Notes: generated by a model not told the origin, from the sequence alone. DNA of 11,357 nt from an uncultured Hyphomicrobiales bacterium (GCA_903903935.1 CAIVAX010000021.1:1-11357), one strand, 5' to 3'. Positions 1 to 8,577 are shown, counted from the first letter of the stretch. Numbers and translations: made by a program.

Positions 1-1953
1 CATGGCGTCAACGACAAAAATGTTCTGGCAGAATTTGATGTGACGAATGGCGTGCTGGATTTTCTTCCCAATTTGCCGCCCTTATCCGGCATTGCAGGCA
101 CAGGCAGGATCACAGGCACACAAGCCGTTTTTGATAGCACGCAAGGCCATGTGCAATTGGCGGAAGGTCAAGTGCTCACCATGAGCGAGGGGCGTTTTGA
201 AGTGCCCGATCTTGATCCGCGCTTTGCCACTGGCAATTTAAAAGCCAAGATCAATGGCAAATTAGATGCTGTGGCAAATTTTCTGGGCCGCGAAGCGCTG
301 AAGAGTTTTGGCGGCATGCCGATTGATACGAATGTGGCGCATGGTCAGGTCGAAGGCAATGTGACGCTTGATATCAAACTCTATTCATCTGATCTCCCGG
401 ATCGCCTGACGATCAAGGTCAATGCCAAAGTCTCCAATTTTGTTTATGATGATCTGATTGGCAGCGAAAAGTTTGATCAAGGTCTTCTCAGCGTCACTGC
501 AGACAAAAATGGCCTGCGGGCCAATGGTCAGGGACGCATGTTTGGTGCGCCTGCCAATCTAGAGATTAAACGCACAGGCAATGGCCCAGCTGAATCTACT
601 ATCAGCATGACGATTGATGAGACGGCCCGCACGAAAATGGGCTGGCTCTCAGCGCCAATTGTCTCAGGGCCGGTTGGCGCAAAATTATCGACGGATTTGA
701 CCAAGCTCAAACCCATAAGGGCGCAAGTTGAACTTGATCTTGGCAAAGCCAGTCTCGATGGGCTTTTGCCCGGCTATAGCAAGCCCTCTGGCCGGGCTGC
801 GCGCGCCTCCTTTGCGCTGACGTCTATGTCCTCTGGTCTTGTGATTGATCGATTGAATTTTGACGGAGGTAATGGCGTCCAAGCGCTAGGCGCGCTGACG
901 CTCGATTCATCGGGCAATCTGGCCTCGGGAAAATTGTCGCAAATGCGATTATCACCGGGCGATGACATGAAGCTCGATTTTGATATGAGCAAACAGATTG
1001 TGCGGATCAATGTGCGCGCCAGCACTTTGGATGCGCGGCCCTTCATGCGCCAATTGTCTGGTGTCGATCCCAGTCATGCCAATGATAGTTTTGGCAATCG
1101 TGATATTGACCTTGATCTGCGCGCCAATCTTCTGACAGGCCAAAATCGGCAATCCATTTCCAATGCGGATTTGCGTTATGTGGGCCATGGCTCCGTGCAT
1201 AAGCAATTGGCTTTCACCGGCAGGCTGGGCAAGGATGCCGTTGGCGCGCAATTGATCCCCAATGCAGCGGGCAGCGTGCCTACGATCAAAATCACCAGCA
1301 AGGATGGCGGTAGCCTCTTATCTTTTCTGGATTTTTATCGCCATCTTGAAGGCGGTGAACTGACTTTGATGGCGCAAATTCAAGATAAGGTGATGGAGGG
1401 CTATCTCCATATTGTGAACTTCCAAATCCGAGACGAACCCGGTCTCAAGCGCCTTGTGTCTGAATCGGCTACACAAAGAGAAAGTATTGGCGCACCGATT
1501 GATCCTGCACTTGTGCAGTTCAACAAATTGCAGGTCTCCTTCGCCCGTTGGCCCAGCCGGATTGATTTGCGCGATGGGGTAATATACGGCCCGCAGATTG
1601 GTTTGAGTGGCTCAGGCACGCTGGATTATGCGACTAATCGCGTTCAGGTGAACGGGACTTTTGTGCCAGCCTATGGATTGAACAATTTGTTTGCTCAAAT
1701 TCCAGTCTTTGGAGCAATCGTGGGCGGCGGATCCCATGAGGGTTTATTCGCCGTCAATTTTCAGATTGCCGGTTCTGCCAGCGCGCCCATTCTGACGATC
1801 AATCCTTTATCGGCGATTGCCCCTGGCATATTACGCAAAATGTTTGGCACGATGGATCCCAACCCGTCAGCCGATCCCAAACAGCCGCAGCCCATTGAGC
1901 CAAGATCATCTACTCAGCCCAAATTGCCGCTCTCGATCAATCCTGTGCGGTGA
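1..1953 (+). CDS. AsmA-like / DUF3971-type envelope protein, C-terminal part (5' partial)
   Basis: The reading frame is open from base 1 to the TGA at 1951-1953, so 650 residues of a larger protein are visible and the true start lies upstream. The GTG at 40 is only an internal codon. The visible part has no catalytic motif. It is made of Gly/Asp/Asn-rich, beta-prone stretches with repeated patterns such as 'GxGxLDYxxN', typical of the AsmA/TamB/YhdP superfamily. The last 200 residues (regions SFLDFYRHLEGGELTL, GPQIGLSGSGTLDY and VPAYGLNNLFAQIPVFG) match what I know of the AsmA-like C-terminal region in alphaproteobacterial DUF3971 proteins. Family members are inner-membrane-anchored periplasmic proteins linked to lipid transport to the outer membrane; that role is inferred here. 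A Pro/Ser/Gln-rich tail ends the protein. It converges on tyrS with no spacer. Confidence 0.8.
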   Translation, partial: HGVNDKNVLAEFDVTNGVLDFLPNLPPLSGIAGTGRITGTQAVFDSTQGHVQLAEGQVLTMSEGRFEVPDLDPRFATGNLKAKINGKLDAVANFLGREALKSFGGMPIDTNVAHGQVEGNVTLDIKLYSSDLPDRLTIKVNAKVSNFVYDDLIGSEKFDQGLLSVTADKNGLRANGQGRMFGAPANLEIKRTGNGPAESTISMTIDETARTKMGWLSAPIVSGPVGAKLSTDLTKLKPIRAQVELDLGKASLDGLLPGYSKPSGRAARASFALTSMSSGLVIDRLNFDGGNGVQALGALTLDSSGNLASGKLSQMRLSPGDDMKLDFDMSKQIVRINVRASTLDARPFMRQLSGVDPSHANDSFGNRDIDLDLRANLLTGQNRQSISNADLRYVGHGSVHKQLAFTGRLGKDAVGAQLIPNAAGSVPTIKITSKDGGSLLSFLDFYRHLEGGELTLMAQIQDKVMEGYLHIVNFQIRDEPGLKRLVSESATQRESIGAPIDPALVQFNKLQVSFARWPSRIDLRDGVIYGPQIGLSGSGTLDYATNRVQVNGTFVPAYGLNNLFAQIPVFGAIVGGGSHEGLFAVNFQIAGSASAPILTINPLSAIAPGILRKMFGTMDPNPSADPKQPQPIEPRSSTQPKLPLSINPVR

Positions 1954-3216
1954 TCATTCGGCTTTCAGCAAGACATGTTTTTTCTTGCCGAGCGAGAGCT
2001 TGATCACGCCATCGCTGTTCACATGGGCTTGTGAGAGAAGCGCGCGATCATCATTGGCCAGCTCATCATTGATGCGCAGACCACCGCCCTTGATCTGACG
2101 CCGCGCCTCGCCAGTTGAGGCGACAAGACCGGCTTTGACAAAGGCGTTGAGCACACCAATGCCAGCACTCAGCTCTTGCGCTGTGACATAGATGGTGGGC
2201 AATGAGGCGGAGATTGTGCCCTCCTCAAAGGTCTTGCGCGCTGTCTCTGCAGCGAGGTCAGCAGCCTCACGTCCATGCACCATTGTGGTGGCTTCATTGG
2301 CCAGAATCTTTTTGGCCTCATTGATTTCAGCGCCACCAAGAGTTTCAAGTTTGTGGATTTCATCCATCGGCAATTCAGTGAAGAGGCGCAGGAAGCGGCC
2401 CACATCGGCATCTTCCGAATTGCGCCAGAATTGCCAGTAATCATAAACGGGCAACATATCTTCATTGAGCCAGACAGCGCCAGCGGCGGTCTTGCCCATT
2501 TTGGCGCCAGAAGATGTTGTCAGCAAAGGCGAGGTCAGCGCATATAATTGCGGGCGCCCCATGCGGCGTCCCAAATCAATGCCGGTGACAATATTGCCCC
2601 ATTGATCCGAGCCGCCCATTTGCAGCACACAGCCATAGCGCTTGTTGAGCTCGACAAAATCATAAGCCTGCAAGCACATGTAATTAAATTCGATGAAAGA
2701 TAATTCCTGATCGCGCTCGAGACGCATCTTCACCGAATCCATCGACAGCATACGGTTTACCGAAAAGTGCCGCCCAACGTCGCGAAGAAATTCAATGTAA
2801 TTGAGGGCGGTCAGCCATTCGGCATTATCGGGCATGATCGCATCATGAGACCCCGAGCCGAAGGTCAGAAATTTTGCGAAGATCTTTTTGATGCTGTTCT
2901 TGTTCTCATCTATCTGCTCAATCGATAACAGCTTGCGGCTCTCATCCTTGCCAGAAGGATCACCCACACGCGTTGTCCCTCCGCCCATCAGGGGCACAGG
3001 CTTATTGCCGGTTTTTTGCAACCAGCGCAGCATCATAATGGGCAGCAGCGATCCCACATGCAGAGAAGAGGCGGTGCAATCAAAGCCAATATAGGCTGTG
3101 AGATCACCCGAGCGGGCTTTGGCATCGACGCCTTCGAGATCAGAGCATTGATGCAAAAAACCACGCTCTAGCAAAATAGCCAGAAAATCAGATTTGGGAT
3201 GAAAGTCAGTCGTCAT
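1954..3216 (-). CDS. tyrS: Tyrosyl-tRNA synthetase
   Basis: A class I aminoacyl-tRNA synthetase of 420 residues that charges tRNA-Tyr with tyrosine in the cytoplasm. The HIGH-type ATP site is HVGS at residues 53-56, just after [11 protein letters not shown]. The tyrosine-pocket motif GGSDQWGN is at 201-208. The KMSKS loop appears as KMGKT at 239-243. A C-terminal S4-like RNA-binding domain starts near residue 355 ([15 protein letters not shown]). The length is normal for the bacterial family. I chose the ATG at 3216 over a TTG at 3222 because AAAGGG ends directly against the TTG but lies 6 nt before the ATG. The gene is downstream of prfB on the same strand, across 110 bp filled mainly by a 24-bp tandem repeat. 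Its TGA (bases 1956-1954) touches the TGA of the convergent AsmA-like gene, so no terminator fits between them. Confidence 0.97.
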   Translation of the reverse strand: MTTDFHPKSDFLAILLERGFLHQCSDLEGVDAKARSGDLTAYIGFDCTASSLHVGSLLPIMMLRWLQKTGNKPVPLMGGGTTRVGDPSGKDESRKLLSIEQIDENKNSIKKIFAKFLTFGSGSHDAIMPDNAEWLTALNYIEFLRDVGRHFSVNRMLSMDSVKMRLERDQELSFIEFNYMCLQAYDFVELNKRYGCVLQMGGSDQWGNIVTGIDLGRRMGRPQLYALTSPLLTTSSGAKMGKTAAGAVWLNEDMLPVYDYWQFWRNSEDADVGRFLRLFTELPMDEIHKLETLGGAEINEAKKILANEATTMVHGREAADLAAETARKTFEEGTISASLPTIYVTAQELSAGIGVLNAFVKAGLVASTGEARRQIKGGGLRINDELANDDRALLSQAHVNSDGVIKLSLGKKKHVLLKAE

Positions 3217-3222
3217 ATCCAA

Positions 3223-3228
3223 CCCTTT
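3223..3228 (-). promoter_or_regulatory. Ribosome binding site of tyrS
   Basis: On the minus strand AAAGGG is followed by a 6-nt spacer and the ATG at 3216. It sets the tyrS start at this ATG rather than the in-frame TTG at 3222. It lies just downstream of the tandem repeat. Confidence 0.6.
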
Positions 3229-3320
3229 GCAGTCTTGCCGTCATAGAGCTTGGCAGTATTGCCGTCATAGAGCTTGGCAGGCTTGCCGTCATAGAGCTTG
3301 GCAGGCTTGCCGTCATCGAG
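3226..3320. repeat. 24-bp tandem repeat between prfB and tyrS
   Basis: Three full 24-bp units lie at 3235-3258, 3259-3282 and 3283-3306, with the plus-strand core TTGCCGTCATAGAGCTTGGC. Units 2 and 3 are identical, and unit 1 differs only at its last two bases (TA for GC). A fourth unit begins at 3307 and decays after about 10-14 bases; a fragment of a further unit (TTTGCAGTC) lies at 3226-3234. The unit contains short arms that can pair (GGCA/TGCC), but no strong hairpin and no T-run. Because 24 is a multiple of three, open frames persist through it. On the minus strand the frame of prfB, taken after its TAA, reads repeated DGKPAKLY-like octapeptides until a TGA at 3215-3213 that overlaps the tyrS ATG. 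The function is unknown; recent slippage or duplication is the simplest origin. Confidence 0.95.
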
Positions 3321-3326
3321 AGAGGT

Positions 3327-4458
3327 TTAATCAACATCCTCAACCTTGTCTGGTCCGCCGCCATTCACGCGCTGCGCCAGTGAGGCTTCCATAAAATTAT
3401 CTAAATCACCATCGAGCACTTCATCGGGCGTACCAGAGACATAACCGGTGCGCAGATCCTTGACCATTTGATAGGGCTGCAACACATAAGAGCGAATTTG
3501 ATGGCCCCAGCCAATTTCAGTCTTAGAAGCGGCAATGACATTGGCGGCCGCTTCGCGCTCTTCAATCTCTTTTTCATAAAGACGCGCGCGCAACATGTTC
3601 CAGGCCGTCGCTCTGTTCTTATGTTGCGAGCGCTCCATCTGACAGGCCACCACAATACCTGAGGGGATATGTGTGATGCGCACAGCTGAGTCAGTTGTAT
3701 TGACGTGCTGGCCACCCGCGCCTGAGGAGCGATAGGTATCAATGCGGCAATCAGATTCATTGATCTGAATGTCAATGCGATCATCAATCACCGGATAGAC
3801 CCACACAGAGGCAAAGCTGGTGTGACGGCGCGCATTGGAGTCGAAAGGTGAAATGCGCACAAGACGATGCACGCCTGATTCCGTTTTCAGCCAGCCATGC
3901 GCATTGTGACCTTTGATGACGATGGTGGCTGATTTAATGCCCGCCTCTTCGCCATCCGTCTCCTCAATATAGTCGACTTTGAATTTGCGCCGCTCCGCCC
4001 ATCTTGTGTACATGCGCAGCAACATGCGCGCCCAGTCGCAGGATTCTGTTCCCCCTGCGCCCGAATGCACTTCGAGATAAGTATCATTGCCATCGGCTTC
4101 GCCCGAAAGCAAAGCTTCGATCTGCCGACGCTCGGCATCCACATTGAGGGCCTTGAGTTGCTCAAGACCTTCGCGTTCGACATCGACATCGGCTTCCGCC
4201 TCACCCAGTTCGACAAGGGTTATGGCATCTTCAAGATCACGCTCAAAGCGCGACAATGAGCCCAAACGATCTTCAAGATCGGTGCGCTCGCGCATGATCT
4301 TTTGCGCGGCCTCCGCATCATTCCACAGATTGGGATCTTCGACTTTAGCGTTTAATTCGGCAAGCCGCCGTGTGGCAGTATCGACGTCAAAGATGCCTCC
4401 TTAGCAGTCCAATCGACTGCTGAATGGCATCCACAAGGGATTGGGCTTCGGCGCGCAT
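3327..4458 (-). CDS. prfB: Peptide chain release factor 2 (RF2), made by programmed +1 frameshift
   Basis: RF2 releases the finished peptide at UGA and UAA stops. The gene is in two frames. The first runs from the ATG at 4458 for 23 codons (MRAEAQSLVDAIQQSIGLLRRHL) to an in-frame TGA at 4389-4387. The second resumes with GAC at 4388 and runs to the TAA at 3329-3327. Joined, they give 376 residues, normal for alphaproteobacterial RF2. The stop-recognition tripeptide SPF is at about 203-205 and the catalytic GGQ at about 248-250, nearly the positions in E. coli RF2. The long open frame alone would suggest a start at the ATG at 4295, but that loses 54 conserved N-terminal residues. No strong Shine-Dalgarno is seen before 4458, only a GAG a few bases upstream. 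It lies 75 bp downstream of mrcA on the same strand; a weak CTCT/AGAG hairpin (4468-4480) sits in that gap. Output is expected to be controlled by RF2 level through the frameshift. Confidence 0.96.
4386..4401 (-). promoter_or_regulatory. prfB programmed +1 frameshift site
   Basis: The minus strand reads AGGAGG CAT CTT TGA C. An internal Shine-Dalgarno (AGGAGG, 4401-4396) lies 3 nt before the slippery CTT codon (4392-4390), which is followed by the UGA stop (4389-4387) and a C. This is the classical RF2 autoregulation signal: when RF2 is scarce, UGA is decoded slowly and the ribosome slips +1 on CUU into the long frame. Spacing and context match the E. coli element as I know it, with AGGAGG in place of AGGGGG. 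Confidence 0.97.
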
Positions 4459-4533
4459 AAACTCGTGCTCTCATCAAGAGAAAGACTGAGCCGCGATGTT
4501 TAATGATCTGCAGCCCTTATGTAAACAGGCGGT

Positions 4534-6927
4534 TCAATAAACTCCGCCCGTTCCTGTCCCTATGGCAGCCTCCGAATTGCTGCCCCCCTTGGCATTGAGG
4601 TCTATGAGGGTGTCGGGCGGAGCCGTGCCGGGCTTGAAGGCCTCAAGAAAGGAGCCGGGAGCCGAACTGCGCATGCCTGATTTCACATCGACCGAGATCA
4701 GCTTAATGCCGGGCGGAACACGGAAGGGAACATCGGGCCGATCTTTGAGTGCGACTTTCATAAAGTCGCGGAAGATGGGTGCAGCATAGGTCGCCGCTTG
4801 CGCAGAATCGCCCATGGAGCGTGGCCGATCAAAACCAAGATAGACACCCACGACAAGATCAGGTGAATAGCCAACAAACCACAAATCTTTCGCTTCGTTC
4901 GTCGTGCCGGTTTTGCCGGCCAGATGGCGCTTGAGCACACCAATAGAGACGCCGGTGCCGCGTTGAACCACACCCTCCATGATCGAGGTGATCTGGTAGG
5001 CGGTCAAAGGATCAAGCACCTGCTCGCGTTTATCAATCAGGCGTGGTTCGCTCTGGTTTTCCCATTTGGGGGCATCACAGCCCTGACACACACGGTCATC
5101 GTGCCGGAAAATAGTCTGGCCATAACGATCCTGAATACGATCGATCAAGGTTGGCTTGATGCGACGCCCGCCATTGGCCAGCATGGCATAGCCAGAAACC
5201 ATGCGCATCACCGTCGTTTCACCCGCGCCCAAAGACATGGAGAGAACCGGCATCAGATCATCATAAATACCAAAGCGTTTGGCATATTCAACCACAAGCG
5301 GCATGCCAATGTCTTTGGCCAGCCGCACCGTCATCAGATTGCGCGAATGCTCAATGCCGTAACGCAGAGTGTGTGAGCCTCCAGGTGAATTCTTCTCGAA
5401 GTTTTCAGGCCGCCAGATTTCACCATTACCCTGATCAATCTCGATGGGATCATCCAGAATGATTGACGAAGGCGTATAGCCATTATCAAGCGCAGTGGCA
5501 TAGACAAAGGGTTTAAACGAAGAGCCAGGCTGACGCAAAGCCTGTGTCGCACGATTAAACTCGGATTGGTCAAAAGAGAACCCGCCAATCATTGCGAATA
5601 CACGGCCCGTATAGGGATCCATCGCAACAATGGCACCAGATATGTCTGGGATCTGACGCAGACGATATTGCGAGGGTTTGCCCTCAATGGGCTCGGCATA
5701 AACCACATCACCCGGCACCAATAAATTGCGCAGAGGCTTATTGGTCCATTTCACGCCTTCACTCGTGATCACACCTGTTTCACGATCACGGCTGACTTCA
5801 CCAGACTTTTCCTTAGCGGGTTGTAGCCCAATGCGAATGGATGCGTCCCCAGCCTCCAGTACAACAGCCAAACGCCAAGGCTTAACATCGCCTAAGGCGG
5901 AAACCTCGGCCAAAGCTGTGCCCCAGTCATTTCTAAAGTCGATCACGCGCATGGCGCCGCGAAATCCGCGCGCCTCATCATAGCGCACCAAACCATCTAC
6001 GAGGGATTTGCGCGCGAGGATCTGCATATTGGGATCAATCGTCGTGCGCACAGACAGGCCGCCTTCATAGACCTTTTTCTCGCCATAGCGATCAATCAAT
6101 TCACGGCGCACTTCTTCAGCAAAATAGCCTGCGGCGTAAGTATTGGGCGAGAGCACACGCGGATTGACGCCTAATTGCTCGGTTTTGGCTTTGGCGCCTT
6201 CAGCCCTGGCAATATAGCCATTCTCGATCATACGATCGATCACATAATTGCGCCGCGCCAAAGCCGCTTCGCGATTGCGGAAGGGATGCAAAGTGCTGGG
6301 GGCTTTGGGCAGAGCAGCAAGATAGGCCACTTCAGCCAAGCTCAGTTCATGCACGGACTTGCCGTAATAATTGAGCGCAGCGGCCGCAATGCCATAATTG
6401 CCAAGGCCAAGATAGATTTCGTTGAGATAGAGCTCGAGGATTTTTTCCTTTGTGTAAGCTGACTCAATGCGGAAGGAGAGCAGCATTTCGCGGATCTTGC
6501 GCTCGAATGTGCGCTCGGGTGTCAGCAAAAAGTTCTTGGCCACTTGCTGTGTGATCGTCGAGGCGCCTTGAACCGAACGCCCACCTTGCACAAGGATCAG
6601 AACCGCACGGGCAATGCCCTCGGGATCAATGCCGTTATGGGTGTAAAAATTCTTGTCTTCGGCTGAGATGAAGGCTTGTTTGACCAGCGGCGGAATGGCT
6701 GTGCTGGGCAGGAAGATGCGCCGCTCATGCTGATATTCGGCCAGCACACTGCCATCCCCGGCATGGACTCTTGTCATGACCGGGGGCTCGTAATTCTTTA
6801 ATTGGGTGTAATCGGGCAGATCCTGCTCAAAATGCCAAATCATCACGCCGGCAGCCGCAGCACCGAGCACGAAGACAATTGTCCCCGTGGCGAACAGAAA
6901 TCCCAGAAAGCGACCTATGCCTGTCAT
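4534..6927 (-). CDS. mrcA: Penicillin-binding protein 1A, bifunctional peptidoglycan synthase
   Basis: A class A PBP of 797 residues that polymerises lipid II into glycan chains and cross-links the stem peptides in the periplasm. A single N-terminal membrane anchor spans roughly residues 9-31. The GT51 glycosyltransferase domain follows, with EDKNFYTHNG at 90-99 (E90 as catalytic Glu), GASTITQQVAKN at 121-132 and ILELYLNEIYLG at 163-174. An OB-like insert typical of PBP1A lies at about 325-415. The transpeptidase domain has SSFK (nucleophile S469, K472), SRN at 528-530 and KTG at 672-674, so both activities look intact. A C-x2-C pair (C614, C617) sits in a loop before the KTG strand. The ATG at 6927 has only a weak AGG upstream; a perfect inverted repeat lies 13 nt before the start. 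It lies between amiC (160 bp upstream) and prfB, an order I know from alphaproteobacteria. Confidence 0.97.
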   Translation of the reverse strand: MTGIGRFLGFLFATGTIVFVLGAAAAGVMIWHFEQDLPDYTQLKNYEPPVMTRVHAGDGSVLAEYQHERRIFLPSTAIPPLVKQAFISAEDKNFYTHNGIDPEGIARAVLILVQGGRSVQGASTITQQVAKNFLLTPERTFERKIREMLLSFRIESAYTKEKILELYLNEIYLGLGNYGIAAAALNYYGKSVHELSLAEVAYLAALPKAPSTLHPFRNREAALARRNYVIDRMIENGYIARAEGAKAKTEQLGVNPRVLSPNTYAAGYFAEEVRRELIDRYGEKKVYEGGLSVRTTIDPNMQILARKSLVDGLVRYDEARGFRGAMRVIDFRNDWGTALAEVSALGDVKPWRLAVVLEAGDASIRIGLQPAKEKSGEVSRDRETGVITSEGVKWTNKPLRNLLVPGDVVYAEPIEGKPSQYRLRQIPDISGAIVAMDPYTGRVFAMIGGFSFDQSEFNRATQALRQPGSSFKPFVYATALDNGYTPSSIILDDPIEIDQGNGEIWRPENFEKNSPGGSHTLRYGIEHSRNLMTVRLAKDIGMPLVVEYAKRFGIYDDLMPVLSMSLGAGETTVMRMVSGYAMLANGGRRIKPTLIDRIQDRYGQTIFRHDDRVCQGCDAPKWENQSEPRLIDKREQVLDPLTAYQITSIMEGVVQRGTGVSIGVLKRHLAGKTGTTNEAKDLWFVGYSPDLVVGVYLGFDRPRSMGDSAQAATYAAPIFRDFMKVALKDRPDVPFRVPPGIKLISVDVKSGMRSSAPGSFLEAFKPGTAPPDTLIDLNAKGGSNSEAAIGTGTGGVY

Positions 6928-6940
6928 TCCAGCCTAACCC

Positions 6941-6957
6941 GTCAGTCTGCGACTGAC
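6941..6957. promoter_or_regulatory. Perfect 7-bp inverted repeat before mrcA
   Basis: GTCAGTC (6941-6947), TGC, GACTGAC (6951-6957) form a perfect dyad. On the minus-strand transcript it is a 7-bp stem with a 3-nt loop ending 13 nt before the mrcA ATG, next to the ribosome landing site. No T-run follows, so it is not a terminator. It may be an operator half-site pair or an mRNA hairpin affecting translation; neither can be chosen from sequence alone. The rest of the 160-bp gap (6928-7087) holds no gene and no promoter I would defend. Confidence 0.5.
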
Positions 6958-7087
6958 ATCACCCTGATGATTGGGACTCGTGCAACCCATCACATATGCA
7001 ACGCAACAAAACCAGTACCTTTATGGTGTTTATGAGGCGAGAGGGCGGAAACAAAGGCCCTGCCCAATCTTAATCGTCGATTTCACC

Positions 7088-8488
7088 CTATTGTAACACT
7101 GGCGCAACGCCATTGGCCTGCCCTCCTTTGGGAGAGGCAGTCGGCATTTTGGCCGGTTCCGCTGGCCCGCGCGAGGTGAAGAAACTGTCAATTGCCCTTG
7201 CTGCTGAGGCTGTCGCCTGTTCGCGCCATTGGCTACTGCGCATCTGGACCAAATCCTTATCATTGGACAGATAGCCAATTTCGAGCAGAGCCGAGGGCAC
7301 ATCAGGAGCCTTCAAGACCTGAAACCCGGCTGAGCGCTGCGGGTTTTTGTTCAACCGCATGTGGTCTTTGAGGTAATCGGCCAAAGTATTCGAGAAATGC
7401 TGGCTGTAACGGCGGGTTTCACGGCGGGCGAGGTCGAAGAGAATATCATTGATCCCGCCCCTCTCCTCTTTGCTGTCGAGCCCGGCAAATGTATCGGACA
7501 TGTTTTCTTTTTCCGCGACTCTAGCCGCCTGTGCATCGGAGGCGCGATCCGACATTGTATAGATCGTTGCCCCTGAGACGCCCGAGCCATCGGACAGAAT
7601 GTCGGCATGAATAGACAGGAACAAATCCGCCCCGGCTGAACGGGCAATTCGCACCCTTTCTGCCAGTGGGACAAAGACATCCTGATTGCGCGTCAGAAGA
7701 ACCCGATATTTGCCCTCTTGGCGCAACCGAGCGGCTAAAGTTTTTGCAAATTCAAAGACAATGTCTTTTTCCAAAATGGAATCGGCCCCATGGGCTCCTG
7801 CATCAATCCCGCCATGCCCCGGATCAAGCACGACAAGCGGTTTCGACTCAGCAAGAGGTTTCGACTCGGAGCCTGAGGGTTTCTGCGCAGGGGTAGTTGG
7901 AGCTGCCTTGGCCATGGATTGCTGGCTCAGACTGGCCTCTTTGGCAAATGTGGCCGGATCGGTGAGCGCCAATTCCACAACCAGTCGGAAACCCTGATGA
8001 TCGTCTTTCTTCTCAACAACGGCCCGGCTGATGCGCGCAGGTTCAGCAAGATCAATCACAATACGGGATTTTCCCTGCGCAAACAGGCCAGACCGATAGG
8101 TCAGGATCACGCCAGTCTTACCATTGGGCTGGGCTGTGCTTTGTCCCGGCTTGGCTGGGCTTGCGGGTCTCTCTTTGAGTGGATCTGACGCGAAGCTGAC
8201 CTCAGGAAGATCAACAATGACCCGTTTAGGATCCGTCAAGACAAAGGCGGTCACGGCAACAGATTGAGACATATCAAAGGTTAAGCGTGTAAGTTCCCCA
8301 AATTGGCTGATTTGCCCGCGACCCGCGACAGGGATCATGTCTTTGGCAGCCTCACTCAGAACTGGCGCATCAGCAGCTGCCAAAGTCAGTTTTTTGGGCG
8401 CGGATCTGCTTTGCTCTGCAGCTATGGTCGCTGCAGAGGAGGCCAGAAGGGCCAGCACAGCCGCCCCTATCATCCCCCGAAAAGACAA
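7088..8488 (-). CDS. amiC: N-acetylmuramoyl-L-alanine amidase, exported, AMIN + Amidase_3
   Basis: A periplasmic zinc hydrolase of 466 residues that cuts the amide bond between MurNAc and the stem peptide, chiefly at the septum so that daughter cells separate. A signal peptide is visible (MSFRGMIGAAVLALLASSAATIAA, residues 1-24). An AMIN-type domain covers about 50-175. A low-complexity Ser/Pro/Lys linker at 185-215 includes a short duplication (ESKPLAESKPL). The Amidase_3 domain follows: zinc ligands H225 in LDPGHGG, E240 in SILEKD and H294 in LSIHAD, plus catalytic E403 in LLEIGYLSND. All key residues are present. The start is TTG at 8488, supported by TTAGGAG 5 nt upstream and by the full signal peptide; the next ATG is codon 6 and has no such site. 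It diverges from rne and is the first gene of the minus-strand cluster. The short name amiC follows common usage; an AmiA/AmiB-type name is possible. Confidence 0.93.
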   Translation of the reverse strand: MSFRGMIGAAVLALLASSAATIAAEQSRSAPKKLTLAAADAPVLSEAAKDMIPVAGRGQISQFGELTRLTFDMSQSVAVTAFVLTDPKRVIVDLPEVSFASDPLKERPASPAKPGQSTAQPNGKTGVILTYRSGLFAQGKSRIVIDLAEPARISRAVVEKKDDHQGFRLVVELALTDPATFAKEASLSQQSMAKAAPTTPAQKPSGSESKPLAESKPLVVLDPGHGGIDAGAHGADSILEKDIVFEFAKTLAARLRQEGKYRVLLTRNQDVFVPLAERVRIARSAGADLFLSIHADILSDGSGVSGATIYTMSDRASDAQAARVAEKENMSDTFAGLDSKEERGGINDILFDLARRETRRYSQHFSNTLADYLKDHMRLNKNPQRSAGFQVLKAPDVPSALLEIGYLSNDKDLVQMRSSQWREQATASAARAIDSFFTSRGPAEPAKMPTASPKGGQANGVAPVLQ

Positions 8489-8493
8489 TTTGT

Positions 8494-8500
8494 CTCCTAA
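8494..8500 (-). promoter_or_regulatory. Ribosome binding site deciding the TTG start of amiC
   Basis: The minus strand reads TTAGGAG followed by ACAAA and the TTG codon at 8488. This is the strongest Shine-Dalgarno match at any gene start in the window, and it supports a non-ATG start for amiC. Confidence 0.75.
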
Positions 8501-8577
8501 TTACAGATAATTGCGATTTTTCACACCAATCCACCCTAGCTCATCCCTCACATACAGGTGATCTTTGGCAGAATTCA

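Noticed and set aside
40..1953. GTG at 40 as the true start of the AsmA-like gene
   Set aside because: The frame is open to base 1 with similar composition, there is no ribosome site, and the family is much longer.
3206..3316. Minus-strand open frame of 36 codons through the repeats (MTASLPSS repeats) ending inside tyrS
   Set aside because: No Shine-Dalgarno precedes it, and the 24-bp period makes long open frames automatic. Kept only as part of the repeat finding.
3327..4295. prfB starting at the ATG at 4295
   Set aside because: Conserved RF2 N-terminal sequence continues upstream in the same frame to a perfect frameshift site, so this ATG is internal.
4924..5376. 150-codon plus-strand open frame inside mrcA
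   Set aside because: Antisense shadow of a strongly conserved PBP1A coding region, with no domain of its own.
6958..7087. Promoter for mrcA in the amiC-mrcA gap
   Set aside because: Several TTG-like hexamers exist, but none has a convincing -10 partner at 16-18 nt.
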